Assembly (NCBI GenBank): GCA_964030475.1
Contig: CAXIPT010000003.1
Location: 8,934,168 to 8,998,167 of the forward strand
DNA length: 64,000 nt
DNA from: Tethya wilhelma
Lineage: Eukaryota; Porifera; Demospongiae; Tethyida; Tethyidae
Direction of reading: 5' to 3'
Below the pieces are notes generated by a model. It was not told the origin of the DNA. It saw only the letters and a list, made by a program, of their open reading frames with translations, and ran no database searches. This document shows positions 11,703 through 26,100 of this stretch, one piece after another. The translations under genes and the position numbers were made by a program. Positions within the stretch are counted from its first letter, which is position 1, and every line of letters begins with the position of its first letter.

Positions 11703-14700
11703 CTATCCTGGAATCAATCTGTCTGTACTGCTATCTTGAATTCCTTGAGACTGTCTTGAGAGGCTAATTGTTCGTACTGATTTGAGCATTCCTTTCTTGA
11801 CCAAAACTTCATTGATATGCAATCCATTCTCTCTTGCTTTAGAATTTGAGTACAGATCTAGCCCCATAACACCACCAATAGTCCTAATCATTAATATAAT
11901 GGTAACACTTGATATTATACAAGAATTGTGCGAGTCAAACCCAGCTATATATGATATTGGACTCTCTGGGAAGTATTGTACAGCTGGTATAGATTGATTG
12001 TTTTCAGGTACACAGTTATACACATTATAAAAATGTACAACTTACTTTCTGATTACATGTGCATAGAGAACTTTCCCAGTAACCAATTCTTCCAACATGA
12101 GTCTAGAGAAAGGGGCATTATAATAATTTGTAACCCGGGAAGCCATACTATTAACACATTTTTTCATGGTGTATAACGTGAGCAAGGGGAAAACTGAGGG
12201 CAATATGCATATTTCTCTCGGTATTACCCTGGGAGACTCTGAAAAGATACTCCAGTGCTTCAAAAAACTTCAGAAGACTTCAAGAAGACAGTGTTAGTGT
12301 TGCTTTCCCTCATAGATAATTATTTTTATCAGTCTTTCAAGCGTGAATTTTAGCGTATAAATCTGAAGTTGACAAAACTTTTGCTCAAGTCAAAACTGCT
12401 CTCAAACAGCTCAAAAGTGGTATGAAACTAGCAACAAGTCTAAGCGCTGGGATACAAGCATTTTAGAACATGCCTACTGACGGGCATGTTCTAACATATA
12501 CAAAATTATTTTACTACCATACAGTAAGCTTTTTTGATTGGCAGCATCATATATCTCACAACACAATTGAAGTATCTTGCAAGAAATAATAATATTATTA
12601 TAGTTAATTGCCATATGGGGTAAGTGGTGATGAGAACCACCAGGCTGAACTATATAATATGGTCCGAAGTAAGGCATGTCTGTCAGACCTACTGATGGTC
12701 AGATTGAACTGACTCCAATCATCTACTAACACGGTGCATGAAGTTTGATGCAAAACCTATACGTACCCAGGATGTGTGAGGAGTCAATTACAAGCATGAC
12801 ATAAAAAGCTCATTACTAACTAAGCAAGTCAACTCCTAGTTTCACATTTTTGCCAAGCATAGACTATTAACAGAGCAGCCAAAGCTTAGTCTATAGGCTT
12901 AGCCACATGTGTAGTGTGCATCACTACTATGTAGAGATACAATTGAAGGCTTGGCACTCAGAAAAGCACAAAATCCTTGAACAGACAAAACTAAGTACAC
13001 TGAAACTGTCTGCATGTGCTAGGTATGCACTGAGGGTTAACAACATAATAATATATACAAGGAGTGTGGCTCGCTTCGCTCGCCACGCTCCTTACTTGTG
13101 TATGAAGTATACTGATGTTTACTGCTAGATGCATGCAAGCACAGGCATTTGCATACTGGGCAGTGAAAGGTAACCATGGCATGCATGCCAGCACAGGACA
13201 GAGCTGCTCCTCTTTGCAATTTGGCCAGCTCAGCATGCAATTTACTTCAATACGTGACGTCACAGACGACCCTTTTCCGACTTCCGCCATTTTCGCAATC
13301 AGCTGGCAAAGAAACTCGTTATCTGGCTAGCTGTGTTTCGTGTACAGTGACAGGGAAGCAGACTCTTAGAGGCGAAAGCTCTCCCCTTGCTACGCTTCAT
13401 TTGTAAAGATTGGCTGCTCTATCACGCTTCTTTGTCGGATACGGATGCCACTGGTAAGCCTTTTCAGCGATCTCAAAAACGGGCAGCCATACTTGTAGCG
13501 CCTGTGATTCTATCCTAGGCTAGCACTATCTTAGCTAGCTGCCTAGGCACACTTTTCGTAGCTTGCATATTCTACAGTCCAGAGAAGAGTAGCATTTAAG
13601 CTCGAGGTCGAATCACTTCCGGTGAACCTCCGTGACACACACACAGACACACGGACAGACACACAAAACTTTGCTTATAATATGATATACACATCAAACT
13701 CTGCTTATGTGCATCAGCTGCAACAGCTATAGTACATCAATTATTTCTAGCACTTGCTTTGCTGAAGCATTGTGTGAGGAAAGGGTCAATTGCAAGTCAG
13801 GCAAACAGCATTCTACAGCTTGGGAAGGTGTAGCAAGGAACTCTGCCTTGATGTTACGTACTTCGGACAAAGACAACCATGATGTATTACCATAGTCGAT
13901 GTAGCACACCTATAGAAAAAAAACAACAATAATTAATATTGTATCAAAAACTGATTCAGACAAAAATGCTGTACACATGTACATGTAACAGGACTGAAAA
14001 TCATCTAATGTTGCAATACTCTATGAACCTTTTGTCAATATCAACACAGGAATGGCCAAATATATAAGGACAAGAAAACAAGTTAAGAAGGAATAGCTGT
14101 TAAATTACATTAAGAAATTTCTGTATGTAGTATGTAATTCTGTACACATAAAAGGCTTCAGCAATAGCCCTAGGCAAATTCAATATCCCTTCTCATAAAT
14201 TTATGTAATAACACATACCTTTACAGAATCTTCATAAACAGCTAATATTCTAGCACGGTACCAATTATTATCAATGGAATACAGGGCAGCTACAATTTCT
14301 CCAATGAATGGATCAATCACATCTCGGTCGGTGAACACTTGCTGGTGATAATAAGAGCTAGAAAGGTGAGAATAATTAGCACAGTCCACTTAAATTAGGT
14401 GAATATAAATACAGCAATCACGTACATGTTAACAATGCAGAGCGCAATGCAAAAAACTTACTTCATTTCATTAAAAAGATGAGTAAAGTCTTCATCACTA
14501 CAATTATCCGACTCTGCAATACCAGCTGCAAGCAATACAAATCATCATCAGATGCTGAGCAGTGTTGTCCATATAGAGTTAGTAAAGAGCAATTTATGTG
14601 CATGGTACTGACATGCACAAAGCAGTTAAAAAACACTGAAATTATCTATACTAAAATTACTGACCAATTGAAAGTGGAGACTTGCAACCCACTGGCATTT

Positions 14701-17700
14701 GAATGTAAAAGTTAGTAGCTGAAACAATGGCAGTTACTACTACAACCACCCAATCTCCAAGAGAGGGCAAAACTATACTGTTGGTGCCATTAACAAAACC
14801 TTCTTCTAGTTGCTTGTCAGTTTTACCTGTAAGATCAATAATAGTAATAAATAATATAATGTTACAAGCAGTCAATAAGTCTTGGAAATGCAGGCAATAT
14901 TGACAGTAATGAACATAAATTGTCTCAGAGTTGCCTGAACAGAATATCACAACAAATAGAGCTACACAATTCATCATATGGCCAATTATCGTATACCTAG
15001 AAATTTTTGAGGAATAAAGTTTTTGCGGAAAGGCGATCACCAAACTCTTTGCGATTTCATTTTTGAGGATCGAGCAGCCCCACCCATATATTGTAATACA
15101 ATCTCGAAAATTTCACAAGTAAAATTTTCACGGATCATCGGGAAAACAGCAAAATTTATACTCCTCGAAAATTTCTAGCTATAATTATGGTATACTTCTG
15201 TGAAGGGTTCTTGGGATTCAGCATAGATAAGAATCATGGTAAAAACAATTGCTTAGCACACTTCCACTCTATCTACACACAAAACAATAATTATAAAGTA
15301 TTGCTTACCATCATCAAGGTGCAAAAAAGGACAAGAATCCCCTTGACGACAACCATCCCGGGTATTGAAGAACCGACACAAGCGATTGCTCTTGCTTCCT
15401 GAGCAGATATACATGACATGAAGTATATATAGTATCATGATCATAACAATTACCACAGCATAATTTAATTGTTTCCAGCTTACTAGAGCTATTCTAATCT
15501 TACAAGGATCTCTATCAAGACTAGCGCAGTAGATATGGCTGGCCATGGGCTCAGGAAACGAAACCTTGATCTACAATCAAATTGGCCACTAAAATGATTC
15601 ATCTATGCTGACAGCAAGCAAACATTGATCTCAGAGTATTTACTGGCTGTACAGTGATACTTCATGGCCCGATTTTGCCACGAATACTGGAGAGCTGCAT
15701 GCTGTTCCCCAGAACAAACACAGATATGCATATGGCATGAGTAAATCATCGACATAAATTCTTACACCCAGGTTATAACAACTCAAAAGGGACAGAGTCT
15801 GTCATCTTAAACTTGCATGACCAGGCCCTTGTAGAACTGAAAAGCCTGGTTTCCAAAATCAAGTGAGTGATGTCTCAGAAATGTGATCTTGTTCACGTAT
15901 ATTAAGTCAGTGTGCTCAGCAAGTTTAACTGAGGTAGTTGCTAACTTTGAGTGGCATGGGTAGATAAACTATGGACAACCCTTAGCCATGCATCTTTCAT
16001 TTGCTATGTCACTCATGTGATTTTAGGCATATACCATGAGATTCACTGCATGTGTATAGCCTGATAAGCCATCAGCTTTAGAGCTGGGCTTTCACTATAA
16101 TACCCATGTATGAAACAAATTGACATACCGTATAGTGGGAGAGTTTCGCACGGTTTAACTTTCGCGGTTTTTGCAGATCACGATCTACCTGTGTAAGTTT
16201 TTATCCATGTAATTCTCCTAATGTATATACGTACGGGCTTGCACAGCTCATCGGCGAAAGTTAAAATGCAAAATGTTTTACTAAAGACAACCGCGAAAGT
16301 TTGACATGATGAAACTTTCCCACTATACGGTAACTGATTAGTTAACTCACTATAGCCCTGAAGTACTGCAGTAGCATCTTCATCATCAACAGTATACAAG
16401 TTCCTTCTTGAAAGGAAGTCTTTCTCCATTGGATTCCACACAACTAACTGTGGAACAGAATCTTTCTGCTCTAAGCTTTGCACATCATTTCCAGAATCTA
16501 TAGGGTAAAAGAATGATCTAGATATCTGTTTTTTGGGGGGAAAATACAATAACACTACCAATACATTTATATTGTATTGGCTGTGGATCTATTATATCTC
16601 GGGGTAGTTACCCTACTTCCCTCCACACACCCTCATCCATAGCATACATTCAGTTCACATGTCATAGTAAACAATTTACTTTGCATACAGACTATATTCA
16701 CAACAATAAATATCACCTTTTAAGCTTCTGTTTACACTTGAAGAGCAGTGCTCTTTTATCTGAAGATTGATGTTGACATCCAAATCACCAGATGTGTTAT
16801 ACAAAACAAGAGGCACAACTGTATTCATAGTACATTCAATGCTGCAATCTGTGCCTGCAATACAGCGATAGCATAAATAAGCTTATAATAAGTATAAATA
16901 ATATTATGTACTGCTACATAATTATAAGTTCAATACAAGGAGACAAGAGTACTTGCACCTTGATGAAGCGATAGTTCAAAGGAAACCAGTTTATTATTGC
17001 ACATGGCAGTTGTACAATGGTTGTTTTAGTGTGTATCGGTTGTATCCTCAATAATTGGGATGAGTGTGAGTGAGCTCCACATATACATGACATGACATTC
17101 AAGACACTGACTTCCGGCTGTGTGATATCTGTATGCATATTCTGTAAATAATGCTTCCTGTTCTAGTTTTGAGTAACAAAATATTAATTTTGTGTACAAT
17201 GTATGACATCATGTATTTGTAGGTGGCCATGGAGTTAGCTAGCTGGTGTGTGCACAGCTTTGTATTTTCACTGTAACTGTAATGGAGAGACAGTGAAATC
17301 TATAGGCAAAGAGGATTAGCAAGAATAAGAAGTTGAGAAGAAGAAACACCATAGCTCGGTAAGCAATAAATATTATTGACTTGTGCGATACATGAATACT
17401 CATGCATTGCATGCTCATACGCTAAATGCACAATGATAGACGGATGGCAATGAATTGTCACTGAGCAGAGAAAAAGGAGACTGGGCAGCAGGTAGCATTA
17501 AACAAGGCATATCAGACATGAAAGGAATGCTCTAGAGCAAACTGAAAGAAGGCAAAGAGAGAGAACACCAAGATTGGCAAAAGAAACACAATCACCATCC
17601 CACTAGCTAACCACACAGCATATAGAGTTGCAGCAGTATTTCAACTGGTAAACATCATACCAATATAATTCACAATTGATGATAAATTTGCCCTTTCATT

Positions 17701-20148
17701 TGCAATGAACAAAGACAAGACACCATCCCATTGTCAACTATCATACACATACCTTCAGTTTTAACAAAAGCAATCAATGGCAAACTTTCCGTAAGCTCAC
17801 GGAAGTAGTGAATTTCCCCTTCCTCAAACTCTTCCGGTCTATTGCTTGAGCAAACATCGGAAAGAGAGCAGCACATACACAGAGCTGGATAGGCAAAGAA
17901 CTCTTTTTTCATGACTTTTAAATCTCTAAGTGGCATCCAGCTAGTATCACCATAATCCAGACAATAGACCAGGCACTCTTTGTCGGTATTAGTGGATGAT
18001 CCACAGCCTTCTTCTCTGACAGTAACGATGATCCCTCGAAACCACTGCTTGTCATTTTCAGTGTAAATACAGCAGTATCCACCAGAACAGGCTTGTTCCT
18101 CAGTGAGGGGAACACAGTTGGCAGGATCAGAGTAGTGCTCATTGAGATGTGTTGTCAATTCAATCAAGGCAGAAGCAATGCTTTCTTGAATGGGATGGAC
18201 GTAGAATTTCGCAGGGCTAACAATGTTTGAAACAAGCAATGTGAATTCACGGGATGGACCTAGTTCAACACTCAGCGGCTTTAAGGTTGATTCCTGTGGT
18301 ACTGTAGACACAGATGCATCCTGCAACTTTTGCTGCTTGCACGAGTAAGGGCTCATCGATGCTTTAGCCAACCCAATAGAGCACATAAACGAACTAAGGC
18401 TAATCAATGAATGTTCATCTTGCCATTTTGAAAGATTGGCAAGATTTTCACTGGGTATTGGAATATCTACAAGAGAATCTTTGCAGAGCAGATCACTAGG
18501 AGGTAAATACATCTCAAGAGAAACTTGATTATTCTGACCACAACTGATCACAACTATTTTAATTTGATTTCCTAGGATAAGATTTGAGAACCAGAAGCAT
18601 ATTTCAGAGGGCCAATTGTCTTGTACCGTTCCACTATCAAGAAGCACTGGCTCAATACCAACGACAGTACAGTGCAACGCTTGACAAGGAAGTTCTGTGA
18701 ACTGTGACTCGAGGGGTCGAAGTCTGCTCAGAGGAAGCTGCTCTGAATTTCCATAGTCGATATATTCCACAGTAACAAGTGCTAAAGGAGAAGAAAAAGA
18801 ACACACCTGATCACATATTATACTATCCACGAAGTATTGATAATACCAAGTAGTTTCACAATGAATATAGATACACTATACACACAATTTGTATACAGAT
18901 GATATTAACAGTACTAAGTCAAAAGCTTTCAAGACAGTTTGGTCAAGAAAAAGTAAAAATATCTTGACAGTACATGTCTACAGCTAGTCTATCGAGCTAG
19001 ACCCTCCTCCTTCGTCACATTGCACGCTCCGAGAGAGAGGGTCTAGCAAAGGTCACGTTCAAAGCGCAATTAACAAAAACGCGGAATTAAATGTGCGTTA
19101 ACAGTGCGCATTATTTTAGAGAAAGACGGCAAACAGCAGGACAACGAGATAGACTTTCAGCCTGAAAAGCACTCGTTAGTACCAGAAAGAGCCTTAGATA
19201 GCCACAGGTTCATTATTGACCCAGTAGAAGTTGATAGACTGGCAGGTAGTGAGGTAGAATCCGTTCCACACGCGCTGTTCAGTCTCTTTGTATCTTTGTT
19301 GCCAAGTTAAATGCCTTAGGCCATGCATAGGCTTACATCTAAGACTGTTTTCAAGCCTTTTTTGAGTACAAAAGCTCCAGGAATCATCGATAACTAGCAT
19401 ACTTCAGTGATAGAACACGCGGCTATGTGTAGTTGAATCTGATTGGTCAATTGAAATCTCATTAAACGTCACCTTTGCTAGACTAGTCTACAGCCTGTTG
19501 ATGAATTTAGTAAACATGTACCGTGTAGCGGGAAATTTTTGTGGGGAAAATTTTTGCGTTTTCGTCTTGAACTTACGTGACAACATCGTACCTTACAAAT
19601 TTTGTGGGGGAAAATTTTCGCGGAAAGCTGCCAAACCGCGAAATTCGCAAAAATTTTCCCCCACAAAAATTTCCCGCTATACGGTATGTAGATTCTAACC
19701 CCCCACACCGTGAACTTAAAGATACATAAGCTACATGAGTTATCCCTTGCTCTCAACTGGAAGTATGTGTTAGTTAACATTGAAGAACATCACTACAAAG
19801 CATATAACATTATCGTACATTCCAACATACTATCAGAAGGAGAGGATTGTTCAACAGCTGCTACTTTAGCTCGATACCAGCACTCATCTTCAGAAAACAG
19901 TGCACAGCAGTAGTCACCAACACTTGGGCACACATCTAGCCTTACGTGTTCTTGCTCAGGTTCTTCATAGAAATTTCTAGAGATAATACACACATGATTA
20001 GAGACCTAGGCAGTGCAATTTCTCATTACAAATTGGGGGAACTTGAGAGGGTAATAGTAAAATCATTATTGATAACCATACAGCCCAAAATTAAACCAGA
20101 GTTGACCATAAATACTCCATGAACCTTGACAATCAGAAACAAAATTTG

Positions 20149-20180
<32 letters not shown>

Positions 20181-23100
20181 CAAAATTTGAAGATTGCCAC
20201 GTGGAAAATGACCTGAAACTTCAAGTCTCATCCACTCAGTTGGAAGGGCTCTCAATGTCATAAAGAGTCTTCCTACAGTTGATCAACACTGGGTAGGCAT
20301 TCACCCTGAAGCCTTATAACAAAGAGGGAAGTACCTGAAGTTTTGCAACCTAGCTAAAGTGATTTCTATTGTAAAAGTTGCAGGCAAGTTTAAAATGGCA
20401 TCTGATTACAGAGGCCAGAGTGGCTATCTGATAGTTGGTGATTTACTCCAGTTACACATGATTGTATACATCTTCCTCATGAACATGCATGAATGTCAAA
20501 CATTGAAGCATGCACGCAATTTCTTCACAGTATCCTAATAAGAAAATACACTTATAAGTATCATACCCAATCTCTTCCATCAATTGGATTAGCTCATGTC
20601 CATATGGGTGAACGGAAAAGTCAAACGGACTGGTTACTCTGGTCACAACCACTTGAATCACTTGTCCTGGTTCCAATTGAAGACACTTCAACTGCATTAA
20701 CTGACACTGATCAGACTCTGGACACAAACGAAACATCAATATTCACAGTAGAAACTTATTCAAGATAATTATCCTTATACTACTACTACTAATGCTATTT
20801 ATTTTCTACTAACAGTTATTCCCAGTATGGTACATACTACTGGGTACACTGGAATGGCACGGATGGCCCATTAGCGCAATACAAATATTCACGTGAATAA
20901 ACTCTGCAAAACTGAGCACTTGGCACTAAAAGACTTCTTTTAGCTACTATTTAGCTCATTCTCTTTCTAATGAGCCCAAAAACATGGCGTAAAACCATCG
21001 CTAAAGTAACAAACTAAAACATGCCAAACCTCCAATTTTCTCCATCTTCTTGGTATTTTTCTTCTTCTTCTTCAATTTTGGCTCACCTTTTCTCAGAGAC
21101 TATTCACTTTCAGAAGCTGATTCTTGAACGAACCAACTTGGTTTCTTTGTGGTCAATCACCTTTGCCATCAGTTTTTCGTGCCTCTCATTGCCACATAGT
21201 AAAAGTATGCATTATTTGGAATTCAAATGCAAGCTGCATGGAAGTATTTGGTGATACCTGTTTGCTCTTCCTAGGATGTGAATAGTTTCTTAGATTATCA
21301 TAATAAAGCAAGGCATGCAAGTAAATCTTAAGATACAGCCCTTGCCTCCAAATGACTGAGATATGTGTTTCACTTCAGTATCAAGCAGGCTACACAACTT
21401 CAGTGTGGCATACACACACAAACTCAAATGTGATTTGTAGAATTATGAAAAAACGAGAACCATCAAGTAAAAAAAAAAAACATTGGAAATGTAATGAAAT
21501 ACAAGAATGGCTAAATCGTAAAAAAGCAAACAAGATGGAATGGCTGTTTGAGTGTGCATGCAAGAAAATCAGAAACTCAATATGGAGAGCGAGTGTTACA
21601 TGTAGCCCATGCAGGATGAATTCTGCACACACTCACACAACCATTCCATCTTGTTTGCTTTCTATTCACGATTTAGCCATTCTTGTGTCTCTAATTACAT
21701 TTCCAATGTTTTTTTTTACTTGCAATAATTACTTTATGTAATCACACATTTTCCTTACCATTATTGTGTGTCATGGTGTTGTTGGGTTGTTCCACATTAA
21801 TGCCACTACACTCAGCAGAAGAGTCAGCTCGTACTGATTCATTTTGTAGAACATTATCAGCAACGTGTACGATATCAGATTCAACACGAGCTAAGGATCC
21901 TTCTTCTGAAGTAGGTAAAAGTTGACCAGGATTTTCCGGACCAGTGGACTCCTTTGAGCTAACACCTGTACGATATGAATAAACAACAAATAGTTCAACC
22001 ATCAATCAAGACACAGCAAAATGATAGCACCAAATAGGTGGTGCAAGAATACAAAGAGTAAAAAATTTATACCAGTAAACATGCACGACCATTGTGCTGA
22101 TTAGTCTCGTCCCCAGGTCAGACGATCCTTACGAGACGATTTTATTCAAGCATGCAGAGAGCCCGGAGAAACAAGGGTTGATGCATGGTAGACAACTCCA
22201 CCACAGTCACAAGTGATTTTCCGCCTGGGCAGGACTGCTTAGACTGCCCAAGTATTCTGTGTATGACATCATCAGTTTGTGAATAATTATGTGAGCAATG
22301 CTATATGTTTTCACCAGGGTAATCACCGTTCACACAGTGATAATGTATTAAAGCACGAAATACAAGTAGCACTTTGGACTGGAGCTAGACCACAAGCCAA
22401 TCTGAGCTAGAAGGCCAGATGACCAAAGTCAAAAGATCGACAAAACAGCCAAGTTAAGTAAGCATAAATTTGAGACTTATTTTGACCTTAAAATATGAGT
22501 GATATGTCTTTGCTTCTTTTCGCTGTTTTTTTATACTTTCTTGCTGCCTTGAGGCATTTTGGCAGGCATTGCTTTTGTTTGAGTTATTGACTAGTGCAGT
22601 GCTACTCTGCTCTTTGTCTTGCCTCGTGGGCTTGTGCACAAGAAAAAAAATCTTGGATTCTTGCATGCGGTTAGGCCGCCTACGCTACAAGTTTTTTGAT
22701 GTCATTCACAAGATTTCGTTCACCAGGCCTTCTGCATGCTAAATAATTACAAAATTGGTAAAGATTGTCAATTTAATAAATCAATATTAGCAGCACACAA
22801 AAGGCCTGGGAACGAGGCTTTGTGCTGATCATTTTCAGTTGTTGGGTTCTTGTCCAATATCAATGTCACCCTAATAATACCATAATTTTATTATGGTGCA
22901 GAGGAGAAGTCCAGACACCATACTGTGCCGATAGTATCAAAGGTTGAAAGCATGATTTATAAACGTAGGAGCTGCTAAAAATCAACTGACTTTTTGTAAA
23001 AACTTGAAGATTTTCCACACACTTTAGTAGATCAGAGACATCCAACTGTGTAGGATCCGATAAGCCTGGGAGACAAACACTAGATGATTCACGAGATAAC

Positions 23101-26100
23101 AGTAGCATTTCCATTATGCTTTGCTCCAGATCTTGGCTGACACGAATATATTCCTGGTAAAACAACTTCTCTTCAGACTGTTGTAAGAGTGACTCAGTAT
23201 TAGAAAGAACCTGTTAATAGTGCAATCAGAAAGACTTGGTGCATATTCACATTTAACACTGGAAGCATGCACAAAGTGTAATAGTATATGAAAGTTCCAT
23301 GGAGTAAAGCTTATACCAATGTAAATTCCACAACATTTCATTATGGATTAGCAGTGAGACACAAAAGCTAAATTATAATGAAGAATTTAATGATACAACT
23401 TTGGATTGTGAGTTAAGAAATTTTATACTTCACAAACTCTCTAGTTATGTAGTGTTGGTACATTTACTGTCTTGGTCTGATCAGATTCCAACGAAAAATT
23501 AATCAGGTGCATGATTTTTTCTTTTACAAAATGTTTGTCATGTTCTTTAACACTGATAGCATGTATTTACTCATGCTCACTACCGGTGGAAGAAACGACT
23601 ACAGCTTCAAGGATGATCACGTCTATGCTCGCAAATGGTGGGTTATCTATAGAGGGCTATTTGGTTAGTTCTGTAGTACATAGTTGAAGTTGTACTACTA
23701 ATAAACTTGAATGTAATGTAGCACGAGAGAAAATGGTCATGTGTGGTAGCTACAAACTCTGGGTATATTTACACAAAAATCCACAAGCTACTAAAAATAG
23801 TGTGGTGTACCTAAGAATATCCTAGACAGAAAGCATGAGGTAAAAGGATGTGGTACAGGTGTTAAGTAGATAAGGTGACTGGTGGAGAAGAATCTAAAAG
23901 CATCAAAGTAAAGTACTGATAGTAGTGATAGACAGGTGGAAAAGTGTGACCAGGAAATTGCATGCAGGTGATTACAAATCTAATTAAACTAGTAGTACAC
24001 AGAGTGCAGCGAGATTGCGTTGTGCAGATATAAATCTGGGCACAAAAGCAGTATTGTTCAAGGGGTGGCAACTGCCAGTCACTTAGTACTTGCACCCGCT
24101 AGCAAACAGGCTGGTTAGTAACTCTCACCTCTTCTGGTGTTAGCTATATAGAGCATTTAAGTATGGCAACCAGCACTCCAGTTGCTGTGTTCTGTCATAC
24201 ACAGTAGTGTTGGCACTTGCATGCACGTGTTCAGTGACATCAATCAGAAAAAGTCATTGAATTCAAATGCATAACCGGAACAATTTTTGCCTTCAGTCAT
24301 ACGGCAGTGTGTGAAATTCACACACCTCAGTTTTTCAGTTGGTGGCATAGTTTCTTCAACAACTGGCCTAGAAAATGTATCACTTCCTTTGTAACCGACG
24401 GTGCTGTATAGTAACGTGACATCAATCTGGATTCATTTTGGAAAACTCCGTGATTGAGCAGGTGCATGTGAAGCTACTGTAGCTGTGTCGAAAGCGTTTC
24501 TATGTTGCCAGAAAACTCAATTTTTACCAGAAAACTTGTCAAATTGTGTCAGAAAACTTTTGAAGTTTAACTTGAGTCTTCGTTGTTCGTCACAAGTCAA
24601 AAATCAGTGAAAACTTTTAGAAGATGGGAATAACCAGCTCTTGAATAGGGCCACAAGGTTTGCATCTGCTAGCATTGCAATCTGCTACTGAGACGGAAAA
24701 CTATTGTCTTTTGGGGATCATTGGACAAAACTACTTTGCTCCTTTGTTTGCTACAATTATAGAGCCATTGTGTTTCAATCAGGCTTGTAGCTCGCCTTTG
24801 TGTATCTTGTAGCTATACAATTCAACCCTTTCTTTGTACACAAATTACTATTATTGCAGTTCTTTTCTCTCATGGTTTGGTCTCTATTTCACAGTTAGTG
24901 ACCTCATTAATATATTCACGAGGTCTCTATCCTAGATAGAGACCTCATTAGAGATCAAACATCAAAGGCTGAATATTCATAAATTTTCTAAGACAAAGAT
25001 ATCAGCTGCAATTGGATAATGGTCCATCTTGGGTTGGAATTATTATGATTACTTTATTACTTCCAATTAGAAAATATTGTGATTAGTTTGTAGCTAATTA
25101 TCACAGTTTTCTCTGAGAGAGGGAAAGCTTACATCTTGAGACTGAAGTGATGGCACAAGAATCAATGAAAGATCGTATAGTCTTCATAAGCACAAATTAG
25201 GCCTTCAATCACAGGGTAGAGTCTCTGGTGGAGTTTAAAGTTCTTTTGTAGTAGGTGGCACCAGCTAAACTGCTGGCTAAACTGCTTAGCTATAAGCTAA
25301 ATGAACCTAGCTGTAGCTTGCTCTGACTGAGCTCATGTGCCCTGGTGTATGGATTTCAATAGGAGTGTCAGTCTAGCCTGAGTGAGCCCTACAGTAGCAT
25401 TGTAATTAACTGAGAAATTTTCTGTCTGTCTGTACGTACACGATCTGCACACTATTCCATATGTTCGAATTATTCGAATCAGCATAGGAAATATTGAACT
25501 TGGCAATTGCGCAATATGTCACACATACACGTGGAAATAGTTTCAAGGTCCAGGCTAGCTCCCAGCTCCTCAGTCAAGACAACAACTACCAGCCACAGTT
25601 TAAAGGAATTCAATGGCAAAAGTTAATTGGACGTAAAAGGGAATATGTATAACCTCTCAGAGATGGAAACAGGAAAGTGCCTATGCATACATAGGGTACA
25701 ATTATTTGTCTAATCAGAACATTCCTGCCATGTTTCAATCCTTTCCTCTCTCAGGCTCTCTGCCCAGTGAAGCACTAAAACTGTTGTTGAAGAACAGTTG
25801 TAGAGGAGGAGCTATATAGTACTATAGCCTATAGTGGTTTACTACACATAGCAAGTAGTTTACATTACTACAGGTGGTGTGGTGAAGTGACCCAGTACCA
25901 ACTTGAGCTTCATTTTTATGTGAGCTAATTTTGTGCTTTTGGAGCCATTCACAAAAGCTCTAAAGGTTAGTACTTGCAAAAATTTTCACATTAAGGTAAA
26001 GCTGTAAAAATCCAGCTCTCTCTTCTTTTGATGGTCAAAAACGTGATGGTAAATAAAAATGCAAGAATCGTTTCCTTCAACCCATCCCTTTTCTGTTTCA

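Noticed and set aside
15413..15550. Exon MASHIYCASLDRDPC at 15485-15546 as a start exon of a separate CCCH-Tudor gene
   Set aside because: Its donors are in phase 0 or give a stop when joined to the phase-1 CCCH exon, while the 16351 exon fits perfectly.
21352..21741. Frames on both strands, 80-129 codons
   Set aside because: They are the two sides of a hairpin repeat with poly-A ends and have no protein-like composition.
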